Translations under genes and position numbers: made by a program
In this document: positions 37,729 to 58,058 of the stretch, in pieces
Layout of the letters: each line of letters starts with the position of its first letter
Position numbering within the stretch: position 1 is the stretch's first letter
The notes under the pieces: generated by a model
What the model was told of the DNA's origin: nothing
What the model saw: the letters and a program-made list of their open reading frames with translations, nothing else
Database searches by the model: none
Assembly (NCBI RefSeq): GCF_036588685.1
Contig: NC_086380.1
Location: forward strand, 66,848,180 to 66,912,179
Length of the DNA: 64,000 nucleotides
Direction: 5' to 3'
Source of the DNA: Mytilus trossulus
Lineage: Eukaryota > Mollusca > Bivalvia > Mytilida > Mytilidae

Positions 37729-39132
37729 AATAGGTATATACATATTTCATTAGTAAATCAGATTCACAGTAGTATTAAAAACAAAGGGGGAAAAGACCGA
37801 AACGCGATTGTTATTTTTCTCAGTGGGAATTTTTCTCTCTCACGCAAACACATTTTTTTCCAATTTACACTATAAGGTATAAGGGGAATCTGCATTCCAA
37901 CGGCAAGAGGGTGTTTGTCAAGATTAAATTAACGACAAGATAATACAGAATTTTCTGCCCTAGACAATGTAGGAATATTTGTGTACAAAAATAACTTTAT
38001 TTTATGCATGGCAAAAAACAAAGCCGGACTACAAACAGGTATAAATGGATATTTCCTTCCCTAAAAATCTATATCCCCAACTTCTCGGCCGAATATCAAG
38101 AAGTCTTTCTTCATCATATTCAACGAAGGTATTCTTCATGCGCAGATAACTTATTAAAAATTAAAAAAAAAATGAATACACCCGTAAGGGGATTTCATTA
38201 TTACAATCGCGTTAGGTATCTACATATGCATACTGTGTTTTGTCTTTTCAATTGGCCGTTTTTTCCGTTTCACCCAATGGTGTTATTAGTTTGTCATCGG
38301 GTCATAAGTTTGAATATCCCTATTCTGTTTTCTGTCTCTCTTACTAATTATGCCTACGCTATAGGGAAAACAGTAGTAATAATTTCCCCAGCATTAGGTT
38401 CGCCTTTTGTGTACCCAAGGGAGATGAAAAAAAAAACTTAGAAGCGCACTGATTGGATGGCTGAAGTGAATATCAGTTTTTCAAAAGTCCATAAACCTCA
38501 TATTTACCGAAACAAAAGACAGTAATTGTTTTATTACATATTCTGTGAGAAACAAAAACTAATTGTACATCAAATTTTTTTTATTAAAATTATGCCCGTA
38601 AAACACGCGACGTTTCACGCGGTGACTTTACTTTTTCCGAAGGTGAATATGCTTTTTAGTTTAAAATCCCATTCATATAGACAATCCTACTTAAGTTTTA
38701 TCAATATGAAATAAAAGAATTATTTATCTATGAAAAACTGCAGTGGGTATATTCCAAAATGTAAATTTTGAAAAACCTGAGAATTATTCGAAAAGACTTT
38801 AAAAAAAACCTCAAAACGTTGGTGTATATGACATTGAGCATTGATAAGCATGATAAGATTGGAGTTGGTCATGATACTATTTGGCTTCAATTTATATAAA
38901 AAATAACAAAAAAATTGTAACAGGTTTTAATAATATTGTTAACATTTTCCAAAAACAATATTATTAAAACCTGTTCAAAACAGTTGTGTTACTATTTCTT
39001 GCAGAAAAAATACTACAATTTTCCCATTTACGCACAGACAACAATATTTTATCGTTTTTTGTTTAAATGGTTTCTATTCATACGATAGTTTTTTTTCCCT
39101 TATTATAAACTCGGCAATAATATTCATATCAA
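37729..39132. other. Upstream region of gene C
   Basis: No gene seen. A block at about 38030-38160 (cggccgaatatcaa, gaaggtattcttcat, tgcgcagat) also occurs upstream of gene D (about 51015-51130). A perfect 22-bp inverted repeat lies at 38919-38975. The 145-codon open frame at 38004-38441 has no family resemblance. Confidence 0.45.
38919..38975. repeat. Perfect 22-bp inverted repeat
   Basis: The arm aacaggttttaataatattg(tt) at 38919-38940 is exactly inverted at 38954-38975, with a 13-bp spacer. It lies just outside the LTR element. Confidence 0.9.
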
Positions 39133-39730
39133 TGTTACGGCCAGAAATCGCCTTTAAATTGTAGCCAACAAAAGACACAAATCAATAGTAAAATTTAACA
39201 ATATTTATTATACAAAAGTTTACAAGAAGTATTTTACAAATATAAATGTTAACTTAACTGTCAAAATATGAGTCCACTCTTTTATCTGTATCCGGAAATC
39301 TTTCGGAATCCAATCTGAATATTATGTTCACTACTAAGGTGACAATCTAGTATGAAGTTGTTTGTAGAATAAAAGTGTCAATCCAAATGCTGTGAATACT
39401 AATGTCTATCAATGTCTATGTCCAAGTTTAATTATGAGAGTTTAACTTTAGTGTCTGTATATATAGTGTTGTCATGGAAAGTTCTAGAACACTCTATAAT
39501 GGAACATTGTGGAAAATCCTGGAAAGTTATAACGGAAGTTTCTGGAATAACGTAGAAGTTTAAATTACGCATCTTTTATAAGGATCATTCTAGAAAGTTC
39601 CAATCATTCTGTGATTGTTCCAGTGATTCATAAACTGCACAGTTATATAATTATTTGGTAAACAACTATCAGGCCATTCAACACAAATTAGGCCAACATA
39701 AATAAACATAATCATTACAATATCATAACA
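39133..39730 (-). repeat. 3' LTR of the Gmr1-type element
   Basis: 598 bp, the 3' LTR in element orientation. It is preceded, on the minus strand, by the polypurine tract at 39731-39741. Confidence 0.95.
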
Positions 39731-39741
39731 CCTCCCCCCTT
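39731..39741 (-). other. Polypurine tract
   Basis: The minus strand reads AAGGGGGGAGG directly before the 3' LTR, the expected plus-strand priming site. Confidence 0.85.
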
Positions 39742-39814
39742 AAAAGAAGTTTTAGTGTAACAAAAACTTATCATGAATAATATGAACAAAAATACATAAT
39801 ATATACAAAGTGAT

Positions 39815-42800
39815 TTAATAAGCTCTAGATAAAGCATCAGCTATTACATTATCTTTACCCTTAATATGTTTTACAATTACATCATATTCCTGTAACAATA
39901 AACTCCACCTAGTCAACCTCTGATTTTTGTTTCTCATTTTATGCATGAAGGTGAGAGGATTATGATCAGTATAAACAAGAATAGGATATACAGTGGGATT
40001 CAAATATACATCAAAATGTTGAAGTGCTGACAACATTGCAAAACACTCTTTTTCAATAGTTGAATAATTTTTCTGATGTTTATCTAATTTCTTAGAAAAA
40101 TATGATATAGGTTTTTCAACATTATCATCTGTCTCTTGATATAAAACAGCTCCTATTCCTACATCGCTTGCATCAACGGCAAGTTTAAATTGTTTTTCAA
40201 AGTCTGGAGTAATCAGAACTGGACTATTAATTAAAAGTGATTTGCTATTTTCAAAAGCGTTTTGACAATTTTCACTCCAGATAAATTTAGAGTCTTTTCG
40301 TAAAAGATGAGTCAATGGTTGAACAACAGTAGCAAAATTTGAACAAAATTTCCTGTAAAATCCAATCATGCCTAAATATCTCATAAGTTGTTTTCTATTT
40401 GTAGGAGGAGGAAATTTGGAAATAGCTTCCACTTTAGCCATTATAGGTTTTACTTGACCTTGGCCAACTGTATGCCCTAAATAATCAACAGTGGCCTGAC
40501 AAAATTCACTTTTACCAAGATTAACAGTCAAATTTGATTTTGACAATCTATCAAAAGTATCATACAAATGTGTTAAATGCTGTTCCCAGCTATCACTACA
40601 TACAATTAGATCATCAATATAAGCATAACAACAGTCTAAATCTTTTATAACATTATTGATCATTCTTTGAAATGTAGCTGGAGCACTTTTCATGCCAAAC
40701 GGCATTACAGTATATTGAAATAAGCCATCTGGTGTAACAAAAGCTGATATTTCACGAGCTCTCTGTGTCAATGGAACTTGCCAATAACCTTTCAATAAAT
40801 CAAATTTGCTCACAAATTTTGCTTGACCAATATTGTCAATACAATCGTCTATCCTTGGAATCGGATAGGAATCAGATTTTGAGACTGAATTTACTTTTCT
40901 GAAATCAGTCACGAAACGAAAGGTTTTATCCGGTTTTGGCACAAGGAGACAAGGAGAGCTCCATTCACTGTTACTCGGCTCAATAATATCATTGTCAAGC
41001 ATATATTTAATTTCTTTTCTCATAACTTCAAGTTTGAGTGGATTGAGCCGGTAAGGATGTTGCTTAATTGGAGAAGCATCTCCTACATCAACATCATGAC
41101 AAACAGCAGTTGTTTTGTTAGGCACATCTGGAAAAAGATTTTTGAAAGAAAATACCAAAGTTTTTATTTCTTCTCTACGATCAAAAGACAGATGTGCAAG
41201 TTTTGAATCTAAATTTGACAAAATTTCTGAATTTTTCAATCTAACGGTCTCTTCCATAGTTTTACAACTAAAAGTTGATTCAATTACATCTGGTTTGTCA
41301 TGATTGTTCTCAAATTTAACCATGCCTAAAGTGGCAACTGGTTTACTATCACATAGTACATTAGTACGCTCAAAATATGGTTTTAACATATTAATATGAC
41401 ACACTCTAGTTTGTTTGCGCCGACCTGGAGTTTTTACAATATAATTCAAATCATTAATTTTACTCTCTATTGTATAAGGACCACAATATTTAGCCTGTAA
41501 AGGATGTCCAGGGACTGGTAAAAATACAAGTACCTTATCACCAGGCTCAAAAACTCTGTCCCTGGCATCTTTATCATACCATATTTTCATCTTGTTCTGT
41601 ACATTTTTTAAGTTTTTCTGAGCAATTTGACAAGCAGTAAACAATTTTTCTTTAAATCTAGATACATAGTCTAAAAGATTCAAGTCAGTATGTTCAGTAA
41701 GCCACTTTTCCTTAATCAATTTTAACGGTCCCCTTACAGTATGACCAAATACCAACTCAAAGGGACTAAATCCAAGGGATTCTTGAACAGCCTCTCGGAC
41801 CGCAAAAAGTAGAAAGTGAACTCCATCATCCCAGTCTCTGTCAAATTGAAGACAAAAAGTTCTAATCATGTTCTTCAATGTTTGATGAAAACGTTCTAAG
41901 GCACCTTGAGATTCTGGATGATAAGCACTTGATCTGTACTGAGCAATCCCTAACTGGTACACGACTTGCTGAAATAAACCTGACATGAAATTTGATCCCT
42001 GGTCGGACTGTATAGACTTAGGAAGTCCTACTAATGTGAAAAATTTGATCAAAGCTTTGACGATAGTCGGTGTCTTGATATTTCTGAGCGGAATAGCTTC
42101 AGGAAAGCGAGTAGATGTACACATGATTGTCAATAAATATGCATTTCCAGTCTTGGTCTTTGGTAAAGGTCCAACGCAGTCAATTAGAACTCTGCTGAAA
42201 GGTTCGTCAAAGGCTGGAATAGGCAGAAGAGGTGCTGGTGGTATTTTCTGGTTAGGCTTACCAACAACCTGGCATATATGGCATGATTTGCAGTATTCTG
42301 CAACATCGTTTCTAAGTCTGGGCCAGTAGAAATGTTGCAATATTTTTAGGCAAGTCTTCCTTATACCTAAGTGTCCAGCCAAGGGGGTGTCATGGGCAAG
42401 ACCAATAATTTCTTGCCTATAAACTTTAGGCACCACCACTTGGTACACAACTCTCCATTCCTCCTCTGGGGTAGCATCAGGAGGCCTCCATTTCCTCATT
42501 AAAATGCCGTCCTGATGGTAATAGCATTCGGCTACTTTGTCTGCTTCCTCCTGTGGTTGAGCTCTCTGGCTGAGCTGAAGAACCTCAGGGTCTTTATGTT
42601 GTTCTTCAGATAAATTTTCTCGGTCTAATGAATGGCTGTTAACGTCTGGCCATGGCATAATAACATTCTTGTTAACACTAGGTGGTTTTGTAATGGCCTT
42701 TTCTGAGCTACCAGGACCTTCAATGTCAGCTATAAAAGTGTCAGAAAGGTCCATGTAATCAAATTTGTCTTCTTGCAAATTCTCATTTTGTTGTTTTCTA

Positions 42801-44581
42801 GCCATCGCCCTAGTAACAACACAAGCTGGATACAATTCAGCATCATCTTCAGGTGATTTAACATCCACCACCGGTTCACTGGTAACAATTGGTTCAGCAA
42901 CCACTTTGTTCCTAGCTAGATCATTTCCTAGCAATAATGTAACACCCTCAACAGGGAGATTAGGACGAACACCTACAACAACTGGTCCAGTTATCAAATC
43001 TGACTTCAGATAAATACGATGGAGAGGAACATCTATACAACCCAACTCTACACCTTGTAACAAAATGGAGGCACCAACAGAAGTCTTCTCGGACAAAGGC
43101 AACACACCTTCTAACAATAAAGACTGAGAAGCTCCAGTGTCCCGTAAAATCTTAATAGGCTGAAGAGTGGTATCATCAACAATAGAAACAAACCCATCAG
43201 ACATAAAGGGTTTATATTCCTCCATGTAATCACAAAAACTGGACTTAAAAGCCTGACGCGCAGGACATTCCAATGTACTGGTAATATAAGGTGTCGTACA
43301 AGCACTGGTCTTTGGCTTAATATCTCGTTCATTCTTCTTCTGGAGTCTAAAACAATCAGCCATCAGGTGACCAATCTTCTTACAATAAGCACAAGTCAGT
43401 GACTTCTTCTCAAAAGTATCAAATTTTGAACTAGACATATTATAACTGGACTGACTCTTATTCTGTGGAACAGGCTTACTATCAGTATGCTCAGTGCTTT
43501 GATTTTTGTAATTTCCACTGGAAGTATTATAATTTTGACCCTTGAAACTTCTTTTATGTGAAAGAGTATAATTATCTGATATAACAGCTGCATCATGTAT
43601 TGACTCAACAGTTTTGTCGTCTAAATGTGTTTTTAATTCTGAATGAACACATTGTTTGAACTCTTCTAATAACATCAATTGTCTTAGGTGATCAAAATTG
43701 TTATTTGTTTTCTTTGAAGTAAGCCATTTATCAAATAGATCTTCTTTTTCCCGAGCAAATTCCACATAGGTTTGCGAATCAAACTTTTTATAAGATCTAA
43801 ATTTCTGTCTATATGCTTCTGGTACTAGCTCATAGGCTTTCAAAACTTCCTGTTTCACAGTGTCATAATCAGAACTTTTTTCTGATGGAAGTGCGGAGTA
43901 TATTTCAGCTGCCTTACCCTCAAAAACACTTTGCAGCATCGTAGTCCAATACGGCATTGGCCATTTCAAATTATTAGCAATTTTCTCAAACTGTGGAAAA
44001 TATTTGTCGACTGTTTTTTCACAAAATTTTGGTACCAAACGTATGTTTTTTGCTGCATCAAAATAATCTGATTTCGAGTGAACTTTAGTGTTGCTTTCTT
44101 CTTTGACCATTTCAATTTTCAGTTTCTCCATCTCTAGCCTTTCCCTCATTTCAAGTTCTTTTAATTTCTCCCTCTCTTTCATTTCCAGTTCTTTTAATTT
44201 AAATTCATCTTCTTTTTCTTTTTTCTCCATTTCTAACCTTTCCTTCATTTCCAGTTCTGCCTGTTTTAATTTAAATTCATCTTCTTTTCTTTTCTCCATC
44301 TCCTTCATTTCCATTTCTTTTAATTTAAGTTCATGTTCTAATTCAAGCTGTTTTAACTTAAAGGCGTCAACATTTTCAACCTTAAGATCAAGAGCCTCTT
44401 CACCTAGAATTTCTTCGTCAACTAATTTGTCTATAACCAAATTTTTTATAATTTGTTTTCTCATAGATACTTTAAAAACTAATTTCAGTTGTTTAGCAAG
44501 CAACACTAGTTCCTCTTTCTTTAAATTATCAAAACTCTCCAGGTCTGGCGTTTTCAAAAATTTACCAGCATCAAATGCCAT
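39815..44581 (-). CDS. Gag-Pol polyprotein, order gag-PR-IN-RT-RH (Gmr1 type)
   Basis: One 1588-residue ORF with no frameshift between gag and pol. Gag: a charged K/E/M-rich coiled coil (about 60-165), a retrotransposon capsid region (about 180-340) and a zinc knuckle CAYCKKIGHLMADC (about 396). Protease: DTGAS (about 481). Integrase: an H-H-C-C zinc domain ending CKSCHIC (about 729-770), then a catalytic core with D in LIDCVGP (about 799), D in SDQGSNF (about 858) and E in ALERFHQ (about 891), then a GPY/F-type module (CGPYTIE, about 1032). RT: FVTDFRKV (about 1222) and YIDD (about 1321). RNase H: VDASDVGIG (about 1466), TDHNPLTF (about 1535) and a terminal DALSRAY. All catalytic motifs I looked for are present. 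Integrase preceding RT is read directly from the single frame and is not an assembly of fragments. There is no env. The ATG lies about 70 bp past the primer site. Confidence 0.95.
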   Translation of the reverse strand: MAFDAGKFLKTPDLESFDNLKKEELVLLAKQLKLVFKVSMRKQIIKNLVIDKLVDEEILGEEALDLKVENVDAFKLKQLELEHELKLKEMEMKEMEKRKEDEFKLKQAELEMKERLEMEKKEKEDEFKLKELEMKEREKLKELEMRERLEMEKLKIEMVKEESNTKVHSKSDYFDAAKNIRLVPKFCEKTVDKYFPQFEKIANNLKWPMPYWTTMLQSVFEGKAAEIYSALPSEKSSDYDTVKQEVLKAYELVPEAYRQKFRSYKKFDSQTYVEFAREKEDLFDKWLTSKKTNNNFDHLRQLMLLEEFKQCVHSELKTHLDDKTVESIHDAAVISDNYTLSHKRSFKGQNYNTSSGNYKNQSTEHTDSKPVPQNKSQSSYNMSSSKFDTFEKKSLTCAYCKKIGHLMADCFRLQKKNERDIKPKTSACTTPYITSTLECPARQAFKSSFCDYMEEYKPFMSDGFVSIVDDTTLQPIKILRDTGASQSLLLEGVLPLSEKTSVGASILLQGVELGCIDVPLHRIYLKSDLITGPVVVGVRPNLPVEGVTLLLGNDLARNKVVAEPIVTSEPVVDVKSPEDDAELYPACVVTRAMARKQQNENLQEDKFDYMDLSDTFIADIEGPGSSEKAITKPPSVNKNVIMPWPDVNSHSLDRENLSEEQHKDPEVLQLSQRAQPQEEADKVAECYYHQDGILMRKWRPPDATPEEEWRVVYQVVVPKVYRQEIIGLAHDTPLAGHLGIRKTCLKILQHFYWPRLRNDVAEYCKSCHICQVVGKPNQKIPPAPLLPIPAFDEPFSRVLIDCVGPLPKTKTGNAYLLTIMCTSTRFPEAIPLRNIKTPTIVKALIKFFTLVGLPKSIQSDQGSNFMSGLFQQVVYQLGIAQYRSSAYHPESQGALERFHQTLKNMIRTFCLQFDRDWDDGVHFLLFAVREAVQESLGFSPFELVFGHTVRGPLKLIKEKWLTEHTDLNLLDYVSRFKEKLFTACQIAQKNLKNVQNKMKIWYDKDARDRVFEPGDKVLVFLPVPGHPLQAKYCGPYTIESKINDLNYIVKTPGRRKQTRVCHINMLKPYFERTNVLCDSKPVATLGMVKFENNHDKPDVIESTFSCKTMEETVRLKNSEILSNLDSKLAHLSFDRREEIKTLVFSFKNLFPDVPNKTTAVCHDVDVGDASPIKQHPYRLNPLKLEVMRKEIKYMLDNDIIEPSNSEWSSPCLLVPKPDKTFRFVTDFRKVNSVSKSDSYPIPRIDDCIDNIGQAKFVSKFDLLKGYWQVPLTQRAREISAFVTPDGLFQYTVMPFGMKSAPATFQRMINNVIKDLDCCYAYIDDLIVCSDSWEQHLTHLYDTFDRLSKSNLTVNLGKSEFCQATVDYLGHTVGQGQVKPIMAKVEAISKFPPPTNRKQLMRYLGMIGFYRKFCSNFATVVQPLTHLLRKDSKFIWSENCQNAFENSKSLLINSPVLITPDFEKQFKLAVDASDVGIGAVLYQETDDNVEKPISYFSKKLDKHQKNYSTIEKECFAMLSALQHFDVYLNPTVYPILVYTDHNPLTFMHKMRNKNQRLTRWSLLLQEYDVIVKHIKGKDNVIADALSRAY

Positions 44582-44648
44582 TTTGTAGAATTTTGTTGGC
44601 TAGTTATAATAAAAATATTAAACAAATTTTGAATAAAATATGTTCAGT

Positions 44649-44666
44649 ATCCCGGACGAGCCCCCA
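44649..44666 (-). other. Primer-binding site, tRNA-Pro type
   Basis: The minus strand reads TGGGGGCTCGTCCGGGAT, five bases from the 5' LTR. It is complementary to the 3' end of tRNA-Pro and, as I recall, the same 18 nt as the well-known proline site of murine gammaretroviruses, which reflects conservation of the tRNA and not shared ancestry. Confidence 0.9.
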
Positions 44667-44671
44667 ATTTC

Positions 44672-45269
44672 TGTTACGGCCAGAAATCGCCTTTAAATTG
44701 TAGCCAACAAAAGACACAAATCAATAGTAAAATTTAACAATATTTATTATACAAAAGTTTACAAGAAGTATTTTACAAATATAAATGTTAACTTAACTGT
44801 CAAAATATGAGTCCACTCTTTTATCTGTATCCGGAAATCTTTCGGAATCCAATCTGAATATTATGTTCACTACTAAGGTGACAATCTAGTATGAAGTTGT
44901 TTGTAGAATAAAAGTGTCAATCCAAATGCTGTGAATACTAATGTCTATCAATGTCTATGTCCAAGTTTAATTATGAGAGTTTAACTTTAGTGTCTGTATA
45001 TATAGTGTTGTCATGGAAAGTTCTAGAACACTCTATAATGGAACATTGTGGAAAATCCTGGAAAGTTATAACGGAAGTTTCTGGAATAACGTAGAAGTTT
45101 AAATTACGCATCTTTTATAAGGATCATTCTAGAAAGTTCCAATCATTCTGTGATTGTTCCAGTGATTCATAAACTGCACAGTTATATAATTATTTGGTAA
45201 ACAACTATCAGGCCATTCAACACAAATTAGGCCAACATAAATAAACATAATCATTACAATATCATAACA
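44672..45269 (-). repeat. 5' LTR of the Gmr1-type element
   Basis: 598 bp, with no difference from the other LTR detected by eye. The outer flank is tcaa at 45270. Confidence 0.95.
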
Positions 45270-45403
45270 TCAACAAGATAACAAAAATGAATACTAAGGT
45301 TTTTAACGTATTACACCACTTATAAAAAAGTAAGACTTGTCTAAGTTTCGTTTTACAAAATGAAACTTAAACGATGTATATAAAAGAAAAACTGTTGATC
45401 ATA

Positions 45404-50085
<4,682 letters not shown>

Positions 50086-50165
50086 TTGTAAATATTTTCG
50101 GTAACTAAGTCATAAGAATGACGCAACACATATGAAGAAAAATAATTGAAAGATCAGAATCGGTA

Positions 50166-50175
50166 TTATATTTAG
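50166..50175 (-). promoter_or_regulatory. MEF2-like AT box upstream of gene D
   Basis: The minus strand reads CTAAATATAA, matching YTAWWWWTAR, 81-90 bp upstream of the ATG. It is followed by ATACCG, as in gene C. Confidence 0.5.
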
Positions 50176-51256
50176 AATACATAAATGTTATATAACATTT
50201 TTTCAATTAATCAAATTGATATATTGAAGAAAAAAAATGGATGTTAAGCGAACCGTGCATAGATTGCTTGATAGACCATGAAATATTGCTTACGTTGTAC
50301 GTTATTGTTCTTATATATCTATTTAATATTAAAGGAACGAATTTTCAGGATTTTCTCGAAATCGGGTATGTTGCATTTATTTACAAATTAATTTTGTATG
50401 CAATTATGAAAATAACAATTGACAACCATAGTAAATTCTGATATGTCTTTTACGTCACAAATACTCATATTAAGTACTTAGATTTAAGGACGTTTCCAGT
50501 TGTGTTTTTCTGGTGCTAAGTATGATAATTACAACCTATCAATAATGACTCACAAATAACTTATTTTTTATTTCAATAATACGCTGTAATGCTATTGGTG
50601 TTGGTGGTGTCTTCTTTTGCATTTACCAAGTTCAACAATTTTTGAACTTAATAGTAGATCCTGATAGAAAAAAAATACAGGAGGACGTGGGATAAAGGTT
50701 TATGGAACAGAGAGTAATTGGCAAAAATATAAAGCATAGAGCAAATGGACCAAACAAAGAAAGAATCGAGATTAATGAGTTGCTTATATATTAATAATAA
50801 AAAGGACAAAAAATGTAAAGCATAGAGAAAAAAGGAATTAAACAAATGAATACAAAAAAAGAGGACCCCCTCCCCAACGATAACCTCATACATGATGGTA
50901 ATGAATAGTATGGCCACATAAAGGAGGGAGCAGATATACATAAAAGCTTAAATAAATTTTTGCCGGCAAAAAATAAACAAAGCTAGCACCAAAGTGGGTG
51001 AATATTCCGTTCTCCCCACAAACAAACGTATATTTTTACTCCTCCCTTCACGGCCGAATATCAAATTGTTGTTTCTTAGATATCCTGAAGGTGTCCTTCA
51101 TATCTGCATTTGCGCAGATTGCTTTTTATTGATATCAAAGATGCACGGTAATTTAATTGTTTTCCTTGTAAGAATTATCATCTACTTACCATGACATGTT
51201 AATTATAATTGCAGTTTTAAAATGCCTACAGTGAACAACATGTGAATTAACAGAAC

Positions 51257-51400
51257 AGGAGCCTCGGTGGCCGAGTTGGTTGAAAACTTTATATACAACG
51301 ATCACCTACCTGTCAGCACTGAGGTTGTGGGTTAGAACCCCTCACTCAGGTGCATTTGACGTTGATCTTAATCTAAGAGGATTGCCATTTTTTCCGGCCG
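51257..51400 (+). mobile_element. tRNA-derived SINE head
   Basis: It begins gagcctcggtggccgagttgg, an A-box-like start (tggccgagttgg). About 50 bp later comes gaggttgtgggttagaacccc, a B-box-like segment differing by one base from GGTTCGAnnCC. The layout resembles a type II (Ser/Leu) tRNA with a long variable region, but the arms do not pair well enough for a functional tRNA. Dispersed-repeat sequence follows directly. Confidence 0.7.
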
Positions 51401-51424
51401 ACTATTGATGTTTTATTTTGCCAT

Positions 51425-51595
51425 CTGGATTATTCTACCTCGGAAATAGATTATGTTAACTGCATTTGGCAAAATTGTTCTGATTATTTATTTGGTACCT
51501 TTATAAACCAGATGATTCGAGCGTCGTTGAAAGTTTTCTGCAACGAAACGCGCGTCTGGCATGAACAATTTTAATCCTGGTATCTTTGAAGATTT
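51425..51595 (+). repeat. Dispersed GACGAAACGCGCG repeat, partial
   Basis: The core is aacgaaacgcgcgtctggca, with flanks atttggcaaaattgttctga and aattttaatcctggtatctttga. It is placed directly after the SINE head, so the two may be parts of one composite SINE. Confidence 0.65.
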
Positions 51596-51835
51596 TTTTA
51601 TTCCACTAATAAAAACTTGCAGCCACGTTATAGTGGATAAAAGAGGCATTTACCATCAACAATCAAATAAATATAAATATACATACATATTCTTATTGAA
51701 TTCAATCAAAAGACCGAAGAAAAAGAAGACGGCGAGTTTTGTGAAAATTAAGGATGTCTGCTTGATTGTATCACAATTTCTATTTCAAACACACAAAACA
51801 AATAAATAAGTCTATAATATCTTCGTTAACGAGCA

Positions 51836-51841
51836 TTTATT
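51836..51841 (-). terminator. Possible polyadenylation signal of gene E
   Basis: AATAAA on the minus strand, about 115 bp past the stop codon of gene E. Confidence 0.4.
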
Positions 51842-51956
51842 CCTTTAAAAACGGTGTAATTTAACAATATAAAACGTTCTTTTATAAACAACAGCAAAAT
51901 AATAAAGTTTTCGTCATACAGAAAAGTTTATATATATAACATTTCAGTTGACCACA

Positions 51957-57819
<5,863 letters not shown>

Positions 57820-58048
57820 TTTTGTGAAAATATACTATAACAATAATACAAACTTCCTTGCTCAAGTCTTTGTTAAACAATACGTATAAAGCGTTTCGAA
57901 CGTAATAACTATTCTTACGCAGAATTGTATGACATCAGATCTTAATTCAAGTACAAGGTAGTCATTCAAGGTAAATGAAAATTTCTGTAAACGCACAATC
58001 AGATAATAGTAACATTTAAATGTCAAAATAGATTGAAAAACACCATGA

Positions 58049-58058
58049 GTATTTTTAG
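58049..58058 (-). promoter_or_regulatory. MEF2-like AT box upstream of gene E, one mismatch
   Basis: The minus strand reads CTAAAAATAC, differing from YTAWWWWTAR at the last base, 230-239 bp upstream of the ATG. It has a GGTGTTTTTC flank like the one at genes A and B. Confidence 0.35.

Larger units (their letters stand above)
39133..45269 (-). mobile_element. Complete Gmr1-type Ty3/Gypsy LTR retrotransposon
   Basis: 6137 bp. Two 598-bp LTRs (39133-39730 and 44672-45269) begin TG and end CA and appear identical by eye. The flanking target duplication is tcaa (39129-39132 and 45270-45273). On the minus strand the order is 5' LTR, primer site, one 1588-codon ORF, polypurine tract, 3' LTR. Integrase lies before RT, the hallmark of the Gmr1 lineage within Ty3/Gypsy. 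No envelope-like ORF is seen. Identical LTRs and an open ORF point to recent insertion and possible autonomy. It lies between genes C and D, about 135 bp past D's stop codon. Confidence 0.95.
50176..51835. other. Intergenic region between genes D and E
   Basis: No gene. It contains the block shared with the upstream region of gene C (about 51015-51130), a tRNA-derived SINE head (51257-51400) and a dispersed repeat (51425-51595). Confidence 0.5.

Noticed and set aside
38004-38441. 145-codon plus-strand frame upstream of gene C.
   Set aside because: No recognisable domain, composition like the surrounding AT-rich DNA, and the paralogous block upstream of gene D does not keep the frame.
44088-44588. 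166-codon plus-strand frame rich in Ser, Phe and Leu.
   Set aside because: It is antisense to the charged coiled coil at the start of Gag; the composition is the mirror of Lys/Glu codons.
39133-45269. An endogenous retrovirus with an envelope gene.
   Set aside because: After the RNase H end only about 70 bp remain before the polypurine tract, and there is no further ORF between the LTRs.
51257-51400. A functional tRNA gene.
   Set aside because: A and B boxes are present, but the stems do not pair well and repeat sequence follows, so a SINE is more likely.
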